Notes: generated from the letters alone by a model not told the origin. DNA of 64,000 nucleotides from Tupaia tana (GCA_026018925.1 JAKSZU010000005.1:88222886-88286885); one strand, 5' to 3'; shown: positions 23,119-35,028, numbered from the stretch's first letter. Program-made: numbers and translations.

Positions 23119-23396
23119 TTTTTTTTTTTTTTTTTTTTTTTTTGGAGAGGTTTTCGCTATAGGGCGCGTGCGCTCGCCAGACAGACAGAGAGAGACAGAG
23201 AGACAGAAAGCGAGAAATCATCCCCCAGAGGGGATGGTCACGCCGCAATCCCTTCTCCTCCATTCTCCTCTTGGGATCTTGGGCACGCACGCACACGCGC
23301 CCGGTGTGAGTTTTAAGCCACCAGGTCCGGGACACGAACCGCGGTCGACTACGTGGGAGTCCAGTGACATAGCCATTACGCTAACTGCTGGTTCCC
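23119..23396 (-). repeat. SINE family A, young full-length copy
   Basis: Long T run, CpG-rich body and complete head. TTTAATGG-like words before the T run and TTTAATGCG after the head suggest the TSD. Confidence 0.95.
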
Positions 23397-23619
23397 CTTT
23401 AATGCGTTTTTTAATTTCAAGAAAAACAATTTTAATTTTAATAGACTAAAATCATAAAATATTAAGATAAATTTACTTAAAACTTAAAGCCAGAGAAAAG
23501 GTTAGGATTTAGTTCAAATAGTAGGTCGATGAAACTATCAATAGTTCAAGAGAAGATAAAAATCCTTAAATATGGAAATCAAAGCACCAAAGAAAATCAA
23601 TAATCTTTTAGTTTAAAAT

Positions 23620-24640
23620 CAAGAAATTTTATTTCACTAGTTCAGTCTCATGTAGTTAATCACTATTCTATTAAATTTTCAGTGTTACTGTGGTGTGATC
23701 TTTCCATTTACTCTGGAAGTTAACATTCAAATCTGGACTTGTCCCTACCATTAGGCTAGCCATTCTCTTAGTTGTTTCTTGTACTCTTATTTCTGTGTAT
23801 CCGACTTTAGTTTTCCTGGGATAGCACTCCCTTCAGCACTTCTTGGAGAGCTGGTCTGGTGTTGGTAAATTCTTTCAGTTTTTGTTTATCTGAGAAAGGT
23901 TTTGTCTTTTTTTACCCACATGAAAGATAACCATGCTGGGTATAGTATTCTTGGTTGAACTTGTTTTTCACTTAGCACTTTGTATATATGTATTCCCTTC
24001 CTTTCCTTGCTTGCATTATTTCCAATGAAGTCTGGACAGAAGGTCTTTAGTGGTGCTAATCCCTGAACGGAGCCGTTCAGAACTCAGATACAGATGGCCA
24101 CTGATTGACTTGTCCTGGCTCCTGGCTAGATCTGGCAGGCTGGAGGGTGAAGTCTGAACAGAAAGTCATCAGTGGTCCTAATCCCTCTGAGCATTTTTTC
24201 ATAGGCTTTTTAGCTCTTTGTATATCTTCCTTAGTTTATCTGTTCAGCTCATTTGCTCATCTTTTAATTGGATTGATCATTTTTTGTGTGTAAGCTGCTT
24301 GAGTTTCCTGTATATTTTGGTTATCAGCGCCTTAATTGAGTCATAGCTTGCAAATACTCTACTCTGAGAGTTGTATCCTCATTATAATCATTGTTTCTTT
24401 TGCTGTGTGGAATCTTTTTTAGTCTGGTGAAATCTCACCTGTCTATTTTGGGGATCATTGCCTCTGCATTGAGTGTCTTATTTAGAAAGTGTGACAATTT
24501 CTTTAACTGTCTGGGCTCTTGAAGTCCTTGAGAGTTTGGAAGAATATTGGCCAGATATTTTCTATAATTTTTCAAATTTGATTGTTTTCTGATTATTTTT
24601 TCCCATGGTTAAATAAGAGCTATGACATTTTAAAGCAAAA
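23620..24640 (-). mobile_element. Old L1 fragments, antisense
   Basis: Two L1-like blocks are visible. One is 23830-24000 (GGTCTGGTGTTGGTAAATTC, TCTTGGTTGAACTTG). The other is 24190-24480 (TTTGTATATCTTCCTTAG, TTTTGCTGTGTGGAATC), corresponding to ORF2 C-terminal sequence read backwards. The block between holds a local duplication. Confidence 0.68.
24030..24185. repeat. Local direct duplication inside the L1 block
   Basis: GAAGTCTGGACAGAAGGTC at 24027 and GAAGTCTGAACAGAAAGTC at 24150 are both followed by a CAGTGGT/TAGTGGT word and CTAATCCCT. A unit of about 120 bp was duplicated in tandem and has since diverged. Confidence 0.65.
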
Positions 24641-24939
24641 TAAATGAAACAGCCTTAAAAAACAGTACTGATTAAAATGATTGCCCAAGAGCCAATTGCA
24701 ATCAGCTATTCATCCATTTTTTATAGAAAGAAAAGTGACCCAAGATTAATATATTTGAATGTGTGTATACAGACATATCAATAGATACACATTCATGAGT
24801 ATTTATGGTAATAGAAGAATAGGAAGGCTAACTACTCAGTCTTTTGAAAGGTGAATGATCAGAATAATGGCTAAGAAATTTTTGGTAGAGGAATATAGAT
24901 AGACATATAGAAGATGCATAAAGTATGAAAACATTTGTA

Positions 24940-25480
24940 TTGCTTGTTAACACCCATCAGAAAGAATCCATAAAGTAAAAAGCACTGATCAAACAGACAA
25001 AGTAACTTGGTCAGCTGACATTAATCAGGTTGTTTCACCAGTCACCCCAGTATAGCATGCCAGCTAGGCACATGAGCAAAATAGTCATGGTGACAGATGA
25101 AGGTCACATTTTGGCCCAAAAAGATGAACTCACTGAGATAATATGGTTACTGATTGTCTAATTTGCTAGAAAGAAAGAATATTTCAGGAATCAGTTTGCC
25201 TTTCCTTACCATGGGACCTAAGTCAACATTATGTTAGGAATCAATACCTGATTAATCCACTAGCATTGGGTACCCCATAATCAGATCAGTAAACACACTA
25301 TGAAGCACAGGTATAAGGATGGATTATGACCCTGAGAATACACGGAGAGTGCTTTATCTACACAACCTAGAAGTTTCTGGACTCTAAAGAGTGTTGATGT
25401 AACTTCCTGAAGGTGCAGATATACTCTAACTCAGAGGCAACACTCAACTAAGATATAAAGCCATTCTCTGGAGTGCACTT
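24940..25480 (+). mobile_element. ERVL-type internal remnant, sense
   Basis: Plus-strand sequence around 25010-25130 resembles the end of an ERVL pol (integrase-side) region but is broken by stops and frameshifts. No coding capacity remains. It runs towards the LTR that starts near 25500. Whether both belong to one provirus is uncertain, because the LTR looks MaLR-like. Confidence 0.55.
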
Positions 25481-25499
25481 ATGTATTAAATCAAAGATT

Positions 25500-25855
25500 G
25501 CTGTTATGCCCTGAAAACTTGTGTTCACCCAACATTCATGTTAAAACCTAATCCTCCGTGTAATAGTATTCCATTGAAAATTCTCTGGTTTCATAGTGTC
25601 TTTAGGAGGTGATTAGATCAGGAGTGTAAATACTCATGAATGAGATTAGCACTCTTATGAAAGAGGCAGAAGTTAGTTCATTGGCCCTTTCACCGTGTTA
25701 GGATCCAGCAAGAAACAAGCATTCACTAGACATCCAATGTGCCAACCTCTATTGTGGACTTTCCAGCTTCCAGAGCTGTGTGAAATAAATTTCTGTTGTT
25801 TATAAGCCATCATGTTTATAATATTTTGCCATAGCAACATGGATGAGCAAAGGAC
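25500..25855 (+). mobile_element. MaLR-type LTR (MLT1-like), plus
   Basis: The word order CATTCATGTTAAAACCTAATC, AGGAGGTGATTAGATCA, TACTCATGAATGAGATTAG, CTTTCCAGCTTCCAGAG and AATAAATTTCTGTTGTTTAT is typical of MLT1 LTRs of the ERVL-MaLR class. The polyadenylation signal AATAAA lies near 25785. Confidence 0.78.
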
Positions 25856-25859
25856 AACT

Positions 25860-26790
25860 GCTGAGTAAGTCTGTGTCTTGAATATATGTGCTACATTGTT
25901 CCAGGAATAAAGGGATAAAAGCAGGAGTGGTCTTGCGGACAACCATGTTAAATAAATTATTGGTGAGCTTTTTGTTTTTCATTTGCACAACTTGGGGTCT
26001 GCAGAGTTATAGATCTTGGTGCCAAATGATAAACATAAAGAGTTCTATTGAATTAGAAGCTACAACAGGTACCTGGCTTCTTGGGCTGCAGAAAGGAAGA
26101 AGTTTCAGTATATTAGAATGAGTAATTGGCCTAGAACATCACCAGAGTGCAAAGCTACTATTATGTTTTGGGTTCATTGAGGAATATATGTGGCACATAG
26201 TTTACTGAGATTAATTACATCGTTGACTAATTGTAACTCCAAATAGACATGTGCAGCAAAGTCAGGCTGATTACCCCAGCCTCAGGGCATTTGTGTATAA
26301 AAGTCTGGGTCATATCACCAGATAAGCCACTAAGATAAGAAGAGTTAAAGAGAATCTAAAGTAGATGACGGAAGAAGGAGAAGATGCATGGATATTATCC
26401 TTTAGACTAAGAACAGTGGCAAGGACTTATTTTGTCCCTATTAACTATAGACTTCTGGTTAGCACTCAGAAAGAGTCATGGGAATTCTGGAGGTGCTATA
26501 CCCAGATACATAAGGAAAAACATACTTGAGCATCACAGAGAGTAAATGATAATGGAGAGAAATTTTTTCTGCCAAGAACCTTCTATAAGAGAGAATACTA
26601 CCTACCTAAGGAATTGCATTCAATATACAATCTCCAGCTCTCAGATACTCAGGATCTATATCAAATGCAAATAATCACTGGCTACATGTTACAACCTTTT
26701 GGGAAACTTACATGGTGACTGAGTGATAAGGGTGGGTGGGTATAAAGTCAAGCAATTTTGGCTTGGAACAGGAATCCTATGAGTGATTCT
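25860..26790. other. Spacer, possibly further old ERV sequence
   Basis: No clear family recognised. Composition is more balanced than the AT-rich spacers. Confidence 0.4.
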
Positions 26791-26799
26791 ATCTCTAGA

Positions 26800-27057
26800 A
26801 GAGCCGAGGCCTTGCTGTAAGTGATGCAGCCAGCAGAGCCCCACTCTGCAGTGCTGGAGTCACTCAGAATCCTGGGTCAACCTGAAACATACCATGTACT
26901 CACATTCCAGTGGTAATCCTGATTGGCTGGAAGGCTGAGGAGAAGGGGTTGTATGGCTGGTGGTAGGAGACTGAGGCATGACATGACATCCTTTCGAGGA
27001 TGCCTCTCTCTCTCTCTCTTTCATAAATAAAATAAATAAACTTGAAATAAAACAGCC
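26800..27057 (+). repeat. SINE family B (older tRNA-type SINE)
   Basis: GCTGTAAGTGATGCAGCCAG and CCCCACTCTGCAGTGCTGG are followed by a middle of about 150 bp, a TCTCTCTCTC run and AAATAAAATAAATAAAC. It aligns by eye with the minus-strand copy at 12795. Confidence 0.62.
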
Positions 27058-27059
27058 AA

Positions 27060-28910
27060 GATTAAACTGAGCATTTATCACGGTTTGTTATGCCCTCCCC
27101 TTTTACAGAGTTGATCTCTAATAAATACTTCGCATTACCAACTTTTCAGCATCTGTTTCCACATGCTAATTCTGCATTTATGTAAAATTGAATTTCTGCA
27201 TAAGATAGAAGAATTGCTATGGTATATGAGGCAGTTTATGTTTCATACATTATAATCAATAATAATAGAGATTAGCTTTTTATTCTTTCCTTATTTTATT
27301 GCAAATTGACAAATTATGATTGCTTATATTTATAGGCTACAAGTGATGCTACAGTTTTTAATAGAATCATTAAATTGAGCTAATTAACATATCCACTGCC
27401 TAAAGTATTCGTAATTTTTTTGTGGTGAGAACATTTGAAATTTATTCTTTTAGCAATTTCAAAATGTACACTCTAATTAAGATGCTTGGAATGGAGGTAA
27501 GTTTTCACATTTTGGGATGTAAAATAATGATTTCAGTAATGCTCTTATCTGGTAATATATAAATTCATTAATTTTGTTCGGAGAATGTAGTTGATCTTGG
27601 TTAATAATTAATAAAACAGCTCTCTATAGCTGAATTTTCTACCCTATTATTCCAAAATTACTTCACATGAATTAGAGAAATAAATATAAACAGTCTATTG
27701 AGTTAAAGACTTGAAGTAGCAAGCTGCATAAAAGCTTATGCTTTTGAGAAGGAAAATTGTGCCATTCTTGGTCCTCACACTCTACAAGGAAGGAAATGAT
27801 GAAATGACGAATCTGGGGCCTGTTATTATGAAGAGGTGCACCGTTGGTGGAACACATGCATGCACAAACACATATCAGAGACCGTCTCAAAGGAAATGTT
27901 TTTGTTCTATTACCAGTCTTTTCTCTTACTTGATTTTGCCTTGCCTTTTGATGGAAGAATTAACATTTAGAAAGCAGAGATTACGATATGGACACAGGAG
28001 AGAGTCACTAAATAGACCACTTGCTCTCTTTAAGTACACACTTCGTGCCAGTTGAATATTCATAAAAAGGATTTTATGGCTATCATGTGTTTCAGCCAAA
28101 TACAGGCCTTATGGTGCGGTATATACTCTGCATATGAACATCAATAACCTTGACTGTACCATGTGGCTGGGTAAATAAACTGGGACCCTAGGATCCTAAC
28201 TTGCTAATCAAATATCTGTTTTATATCTCATTCTGTCCTAAATTCTGTATGGGAATTTTACTGTACATAAGGGGATGCTTAGTATCATAATATTCTTCCC
28301 TCTGTTTGTGATGAGCCCGTAAATGAGATACTTCAAAAGATATACTATTATATAAACGATAAAACACATACAGTAATTTTTGCAATCTTTGGGGGGGGGG
28401 GAAATTACAGAAAAATGGACTGAAAATATTTGCCTGGCTATCAACCTGCATTTTCTAGGCTAATAAACCTTATTTAATAATGGTACCTAAAAAATACTTT
28501 GAACACATATTAATATTTTATAGTAATTTAGATTTCCCAAAACACATCCTTTATAACTTGATAAATTTATATTGTGATTTGAAGTGTTCTGTTCAAATTT
28601 TTTTGAATTGTATAGTATTTATAGGTGTAATAATTTTATTATAATTATAATACATAAATATATCTTGATATGACTTAGAAGATATTTAATCAATCCTTTT
28701 CATCTTTTTTGGAATGAATCAAAAGTCAAATCAAAATAATGCATGTTATAAAATTTTGGTATATCTAGATTGTATGAACTTATATATACACTTGCTTTCC
28801 AAATTATATATTTCTTGTTCATTTTAGAAACTTACAGTGATTCATTGGACAAAAGTAAAAATAAGCTATCATAATCAATATACATATGATTAAAGTATAC
28901 CTTTTAAGCA
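27060..28910. other. AT-rich spacer with an L1 scrap
   Basis: Mostly unassigned. At 27375-27475 the words GCTAATTAACATATCCACTG and TGTGGTGAGAACATTTGAAA resemble an old L1M 3' UTR on the minus strand. A run of ten or more G lies at 28391. Confidence 0.5.
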
Positions 28911-28918
28911 TATTTATT

Positions 28919-29155
28919 GGGATCAGCAGATGGCATAATGGTTGTGTCACATGAATCCCACATAGTCATCTGAGGTTCAAGTCCCAGACTTAGTGGCTTG
29001 AAACTGAAACTGCACACGTGTGCTTGCATGCCCAAGATCCCTAGAGAAGAATGAAGGAGAAAGGATTTCTTTGTGCCATCCTCCTGGTGGGTGATGTCTC
29101 TCTATCTCTCTGTCTCTCCAGAGAGTTCATGTACCATATACCAAAAAAAAAAAAC
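28919..29155 (+). repeat. SINE family A, diverged
   Basis: GGGATCAGCAGATGGCATAATGG head, GTTCAAGTCCC B-box-like motif, shortened body and an A run of 12 near the end. Confidence 0.9.
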
Positions 29156-29575
29156 TTCTGCAAAAAGAACATAATAATTTGCAGAATATGTTGCAATATT
29201 GAAAGCTAGTAAGGCAGCATTTGAACAACTCATCAATTAATGAACATAGTCAATTTACTATTCTAAACTAGTAAGGATGGGAATAAAAGTAATGTGTATC
29301 ATATGTATAAATGTATATAAACTTGAATGTTATTTGCAAGTCAATTTTTACTTGTAGGCTTTCCATTTATTTCAGATTAAATAGGCCAATTAATGATAAT
29401 CAGCAGGACTAATTGTAAATGCACCAAATAACAAAATATCCCCCCCAAAACAAAAAACATGAGCATTTTTATTTATCTTTTTGAATTGCAGTAACTCTCT
29501 CTTTTAATTTATTTATTATTTATTTTGAGTTTTTTTTAAATTATTAAATTTTATTTTATTTATTCATTCATTTAT

Positions 29576-29587
29576 TTTAATTTGACC

Positions 29588-29633
<46 letters not shown>

Positions 29634-29725
29634 TGTGAAAGCAAGCCGTCAGATCCAGGACTTGAACCATGGTCAGCCATGTGGGAGTGTCCAGCGCCTT
29701 AACCACCATGCCACCTGCTGGTCCC
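29576..29725 (-). repeat. SINE, short form, with expanded (GA)n
   Basis: Read on the minus strand it has the short-form head, GTTCAAGTCC, a CT tail and the TTAATTTGACCAGAG-type end. The CT stretch has expanded into an uninterrupted GA run at about 29590-29630. Confidence 0.87.
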
Positions 29726-29987
29726 TTTTTTTTTTTTTTTTTTTTTTTTTTACAGTAGGGCACATGCACTTGCTGGAGAGATGGAGAGAGACAGAGATGC
29801 AAAAAGCAAAGCAAGAAATCACCCTCCAGAAGCAATGACTACTCCACAATCCCTTCTTAAGTCTCCTTGAGATTTGGGACAGGTACACATACGCCTAGTT
29901 TAAATTTCAAGCCTCTGATTCTGGGACTCAGATCGTGGTTGACCATGTGGGATTCCAGTGACAGAATCAGCCATCTGCTGGTTCCCC
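29726..29987 (-). repeat. SINE family A, adjacent to the short form
   Basis: A T run at 29726 directly follows the head of the previous minus-strand SINE. The head ends at 29987. It is moderately diverged. Confidence 0.88.
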
Positions 29988-30028
29988 TGAGTTGCGGTAT
30001 CTCTTAATCCATATAGAATGTGTGATGT

Positions 30029-30293
30029 CGGGACCAGCAGTTGGTATAATGGCTATGTCACTAGACTCCAATATAGTTGAGTGCAGTTTGAGTCCCAGAC
30101 CTGGTGGCTTAAACTCATGCCGGGTGCGTGTGCATGCATGCCCAAGATCCCAAGAGGGGAATGAAGGAGAAGGGTTTGTGTTGTGGCTATCCCCGCTGTG
30201 GGGTGATTTCTCACTTTCTGTCTCTCTGTCTCTTTCTGTCTTTCTGATGAGCACATGTGCCCTATAGCAAAAACCTCTCAAAAAAAAAAAAAA
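30029..30293 (+). repeat. SINE family A, full length
   Basis: GGGACCAGCAGTTGGTATAA head. The 16-bp TSD TAGAATGTGTGATGTC precedes it and TAGAATTTGTGATGTC follows the A run (one mismatch). Confidence 0.95.
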
Positions 30294-30309
30294 ATAGAAT
30301 TTGTGATGT

Positions 30310-31240
30310 CAAAAAATTATCCACATATCCACTAGGTTGAATTAAACAGGCAAGGGATACTTATTCAAAACAATTTCAATAGGAGTAAAAAATATTGTAG
30401 GAAAATATTGAATTTAATTCTGTGTAGACCAAAAAAAAAAAAAAATCATTTTAAAGTCTAGGGTCACCTAGTGGTGACTGTTAGGTCAATATGACACTCT
30501 ATGTGTGTTTGCTAATTGGTGCTTATTAAGGATGAACTCCTATTCTGACATAAATTGAAAAACAGGGTCACTTTCTTACTACATTTTAAAAAGATGGCTC
30601 TTAGCTTCAAGAGAAAGAGTTTGGAAGAAAATGTACATCTCGAAGAAACAGAGATTATGTAAAATTACAAGTTTTCTAAAATAAATAGTTGCAAAATGAA
30701 GATCAAGGGTCTAGGATCAGAAAGAATATGCCTGTAGTTTATGTTCAAGTTGAGAGGAACATCAAGGCTGTTTTAGTAAATGGGTCTTTGAATCCATCCA
30801 ACCAACCATTTTTCCATCTTATGTGATGAATAAGATAAAAGTGCAAATTCCTTTTATTTTATTAATCATATAATCTGATTACTCCTACACCACTGTGGCC
30901 AGTATTTCCTTCATTATATCTACATTTCAAATTCGTGATGTTTAAGATTACCATCTTTCCTCGGTGGTTTCAGCCTCCTAGCGAATACCTGCTGTTCTGT
31001 TGAGAAAGGCTAACTCCATCCTGCCAGACAATGACAAACTGGAATATTCTTCTTCTTTCTCTGTCAAAATACTCTTACATAGTTTGCCTATGCTATACGA
31101 TCATTTAGAATCTATGAACATCCTTCTAACTTAAAAAAAAAAAAAAAAAACTCTTACTATTTTTATCTGCCAGAGTGACAGTAGATTTCGTTGGTTAATT
31201 TAATGTACAATATTTAACAGAATCACACAGAATCACTTTA
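30310..31240. other. Spacer, nothing recognised
   Basis: Contains A runs at 30430 and 31133 but no feature I can name. Confidence 0.5.
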
Positions 31241-31247
31241 CATTTGA

Positions 31248-31486
31248 AGAGTTTTTTTTCTATAGGGCACGTGCGCTCACCAGAAAGACAGAGATAGAGG
31301 GACAGAAAGTGAGAAATCACCCTCCAGGGGGGATGGCCACGCTGCAATCCCTTCTCCTCCATTCTCCTCTCAGGATACTGAGCACGCACCCTGATGCACC
31401 TGGCATGAGTTTAAGCCACAGTGTCTGGGACTCCAGCGACTACATGGGAGGCCAACAGCATAGCCATTACGCCATCTGTTGGTCCT
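31248..31486 (-). repeat. SINE family A with rearranged head
   Basis: Minus-strand copy. The head region has lost part of the B-box segment: GGGACTCCAGCGACTACATG on the plus strand fuses two parts of the consensus. Confidence 0.88.
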
Positions 31487-31687
31487 CAGAAAAAAACTGC
31501 CCACTACAGATTGTTTTTTTTTTTTTTTTTTACATTGTTTTTCTTGCTTGGAATAGAATTCCAAATATTTTCTGCATTTGAAATTCTACCAAGATTCAGA
31601 ATAAAATTTCATCAGATCCTCTTTAATCGTAATTACATTAAATTATAATGCATTTGTTGAAATTGCTACTTTTTTATTTATTATTTT

Positions 31688-31750
31688 TTAGTTTTATGCC
31701 ACAGGGCACATGTACTCACTGAAGAGGAACAGAGACAGAGAGAAGTAAAG
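31688..31750 (-). repeat. SINE family A, 3' part of a split copy
   Basis: Tail and CT-rich part (GTTTTATGCCACAGGGCACA, then GACAGAGAGAAGTAAAG). The rest of the same SINE resumes at 32071. Confidence 0.8.
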
Positions 31751-32070
31751 TGTGGAAATTCAGAAACAGACTGCTGAGAAAGAAGCACCACTCAAAGTAG
31801 GAAAACTCAGATTCATTACTCTGGCAGACCCAGAGGAGCTTGTACTCCAAACTCTGGACACCGATGTGGGGAAGGGTGTGGGTTTGAAAGGCTTCTAGTT
31901 CTGGCCCAGGGTAATGTCCTTTGAACCAGTTCGGAATGGCTATATGTTTAGATCACAGCATATTAGCCTGTCTCTAGTTTTCAGAAAGCCCTGAGCTGTT
32001 AGCTACATCCTGCTTTGCAAGCAGATTGCAAAAGTAGTGTTCAATTAGATAGCAGTCATGATCCATATCA
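31751..32070 (-). mobile_element. Solo LTR of about 320 bp, gamma-ERV-like, antisense
   Basis: It starts TG and ends CA and splits a SINE exactly between parts that are adjacent in the consensus. On the minus strand its end holds CTGAGTTTTCCTACTTTGAG and a decayed polyadenylation signal, features of class I ERV LTRs as I recall them. AAAG before and AAAT after could be a decayed 4-bp TSD. There is no internal region. Confidence 0.6.
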
Positions 32071-32242
32071 AAATCAGCCTTCAGGGGGATGGGGAAGCCT
32101 CAATCCCTTCTCTTACATTCTCAGGATTTGGGGCATGCACACACATGCCCCTGGAGTGATTTCCAAGACCCTGGTCCAGGACTCAAACAGTTGTCAGCCA
32201 TGTGGGAGTCCAGTGCTTTAACTACCACACCACCTACTGGCC
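32071..32242 (-). repeat. SINE family A, 5' part of a split copy
   Basis: Continues the SINE interrupted at 31750: AAATCAGCCTTCAGGGGGATG through to the head at 32242. Confidence 0.8.
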
Positions 32243-32259
32243 TATTTTATTTTATTTCA

Positions 32260-32465
32260 TTTTTAAAATTTGCTATAGGGTTCATGTGCTTTCCAGAGAG
32301 AGAGAGAGAGAGAGAGAGAACCCACAGGTGGGATGTCCAGGCTGCAATCGCTTGTTCCCTTCTCTTCTTGGGCTTTTGGGCATGCACACAGATGTGCCTG
32401 CTTGTTTTATCAGCTGCTGGGTTGAGGACTCAAATCATGCCATATAGGACCCAGCTGCCCCGATC
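32260..32465 (-). repeat. SINE family A, strongly diverged
   Basis: Tail-side word TTTGCTATAGGGTTCATGTG, an expanded GAGA run at 32299-32320, then a shortened body to a decayed head near 32465. Confidence 0.78.
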
Positions 32466-32607
32466 TCTGACCCACACCCTGACCAAAAATTATTGCTGCC
32501 TTTTAAAAAAATTATTTGTTGGTATCACGACTATCTGTATCAATCTATTTGTTACATCTTTACTTTTCAAATGTAGTGCTCAGTTTAGAAGACTCCTGCT
32601 ACACACA

Positions 32608-32682
32608 CATAGTGTGTGTGTGTGTGTATGTGTATATATACACACACATATATATGCATATATATGTATATATATATATGAA
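32608..32682. repeat. (GT)n/(TA)n microsatellite
   Basis: GT run at 32611-32632 merging into TATATACACACATATATA repeats. Confidence 0.95.
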
Positions 32683-33049
32683 GGCATTATGTGTAGCCTT
32701 AATACTTTTGTATTTTTGTTATTTTAGGTTTGTGTAAAATTTTTTGAAATCTATTATTTAGCGACCTAAAATTGTTTAACCATTGTTTCTCAGTATTTAG
32801 ACAGATTCAAATCTGTAGCAGGAAGAAAACAAAGCCAAAACAAGTAAATAGCAAGCACAAGCACTAAACATCCAAAATATGGAAATTAAACTACATTGTG
32901 ATTATACATGTATTATACATGGAGAACAAGGAGTGTTGGATTTCTGGAAAATAGGAAATACCAAGCATGTTGATTTTAACTTTGTTTAATTTTGATGTCT
33001 CCTATATAGAAATGTTCTCTGATTTAAATTCACAATGCAGTTGTTTCTA

Positions 33050-33400
33050 GGTATCTGTAGAAACTGGTTCTTCCTTAAATACTGAAATCTAGAAATACCA
33101 GTCACTTATATAAATGCTATAGTACTTGCATAAAACCTATTTTCATTCTCCTATATACTTTAAATCATCTCTAGATTATTTATGATACCTAATGCAACAC
33201 AAATGCTATGTAAGTAATTGTTTTACTGTCTAGAGAATAGTGACATAAAAAGTGTTTACAATTTCAGTGCAGAAAGAAACATGATATACCTCAGTAAACA
33301 GCAGCAACAACACAACACTTCCAGTAATATTTGGTTGAATCTGAGGTTGGGAAAGCAATGGTTGGGGAGGGCCAACTGTGGCTTTTTTTTTTTTTTTTTT
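33050..33400 (+). mobile_element. Tigger-type DNA transposon copy 3
   Basis: Shares TAAATCATCTCTAGATTATT, AATGCTATGTAAGTAATTGT and TTGGTTGAATCTGAGG with the copies at 2080 and 14935. It ends in a terminal word GGAGGGCCAACTGTGG at 33367 that looks like the inverted terminal repeat. A T run follows. Confidence 0.76.
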
Positions 33401-33424
33401 TTTTGGTAGCATTTGGGCCATTCC

Positions 33425-33850
33425 AATGCTTGTTTTCTGCTGAATCCACAGGAAAAAGCTAACATTTATGTGATAAAAGCATAAACTATATGAAATGTTG
33501 TTTCAGTGAATCTTGAACAATGTCTATGTGTCAATATTTTGTTATAGTTTAGTCAAGTATGTACATGGGGACTTAATAGAAAACTTAATAGAAAACAATG
33601 GAATTAAACCACAGATTTATTTTGATGTAAAATTGCTTTTTGAAATTCATGTTTTTCTTGTATATTATGTATTTACCGTGAACTATTGGAAGACCGGAAG
33701 ACCTCTTGTATATTTCAATTTCAAAATACACAAATGATGCTTAGATTTAGAAAGATTATTTTGGTTTTGCAGAAAGAATAAATGTGAACCAAGTTGAGTG
33801 TAGGTGAATCTCAGAAAATTTGATTTGTGTTGGAGGAAAAATTATATCAT
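33425..33850. other. Spacer, nothing recognised
   Basis: AT-rich DNA between the Tigger copy and the solo LTR. The open frame at 33513-33737 has no recognisable domain. Confidence 0.45.
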
Positions 33851-34655
33851 AGCTACTTGCCGGTGTCCAGCCTCGGCGGGGGTGGGTTGACTCGTTGGAG
33901 GCGGCGCAGGAAAGGAAGACTAAGGCCTCAGTGCCTTTTTATGAACGTCCTGAGTTGGACACCCCCTCAGAGATCGCTCTCTGTAGAGTGATGACTGTCA
34001 GAATTATCATGCCTTTTTATTGAAAATGTGATACATGCAAGTAAATGGGTGAGGGACTACGTGTTCTAATTATCAGTACAATAGGGATCATAGGTTCCAT
34101 TCAGGGTTGGATTAAGGGTGGGTCTATTGCAGTTCTGCAATTGTTCGTTTGATGTAGGAGGGTCTTCATGGAATGCAATTTCAGGAAAGTGGCTCCAGCA
34201 AGCAGAGATAATTATCAGTTGATGCGGCGGCAACCATCTTGTGATTACTGAGCACGGTGCTGAGAAAAGAAAATCTCAACTATAGATATTAGTTCTTATG
34301 GATCTTAATAAAGAATGATACTTATATGGTTTTATAGGGATCTAAAACTTAATTTAAGGAATCCTAATATATTTATCTATTTCACTTGGTGAGGGCGGGG
34401 GTGTCCTGGGCCAATTTCGGCCTAATCCTATTTTATGTAAAGAAAAGATTATTTTTAAGCTTATGTTAAATGTATCTTTAAGGGTCTTCCACAGGTCAAG
34501 AAGATTTCTGCTTAGATAGAACTTCGGCACACCTTCTAGTGTGACTACAGGGATGAAGCATTGTAATTAACAGTAGGTGATTAGGGCAAAGGGGAGTGGT
34601 CGGGGGACTTTCGGGAAATCTTATCACATACTCCAGAGAGCTACGTAATTCTTTT

Positions 34656-34668
34656 ATAGTAGTATAAA
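34656..34668 (+). promoter_or_regulatory. TATA-like box in the solo LTR
   Basis: TAGTATAAAAGAG lies in the expected U3/R part of the LTR. It is a sequence match only. Confidence 0.45.
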
Positions 34669-34737
34669 AGAGAATCAGAGAGGGGTCGCTTCCCAGCAAG
34701 GCTACCGCAGTCTCTGGAGCATACAACAAGTGGCCTT

Positions 34738-35028
34738 GGGACCAGCAGTTAGCGTAATGGCTATGTCGCTGGACTCCCATGTAGTCGACCGCAGTTCGTG
34801 TCCCGGACCTGGCGGCTTAAAACTCACGCCAGGCGTGTGTGCACATGTGCCCAAGATCCCGAGAGGAGAGTGGAGAAGAAGGAATTGCGGCGTGGCCATC
34901 CCCCCTGGGGGGTGATTTCTCGCTTTCTCTTTCTCTGTCACTCTCTGTCTGTCTGGTGAGCGCATGTGCTCTATAGCAAGAAAAAAAAAAAAAAAAAACT
35001 CTCCAAAACAAACAAACAAACAAACAAA
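34738..35028 (+). repeat. SINE family A inside the solo LTR
   Basis: Full-length copy ending in a long A run plus (CAAA)n. AAGTGGCCTTG before and AAGCAGCCTTG after it look like an 11-bp TSD with two mismatches, though the LTR repeat unit also contributes this similarity. Confidence 0.95.

Noticed and set aside
28391-28401. G-run as a G-quadruplex
   Set aside because: A single run of G without neighbouring G-tracts cannot by itself form an intramolecular quadruplex.
28919-30293. CRISPR-like regularly spaced repeats
   Set aside because: The repeats are roughly 260-bp SINEs on both strands with irregular spacing and TSDs. No short repeat-spacer array exists.
32089-32727. 212-codon open frame
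   Set aside because: It runs through two SINE relics and a GT microsatellite, and its composition follows them. Not a gene.
33858-33990. GC-rich start of the LTR as a CpG-island promoter of a gene
   Set aside because: It is explained as the edge of a solo LTR with TG/CA ends and a TSD. No exon follows.
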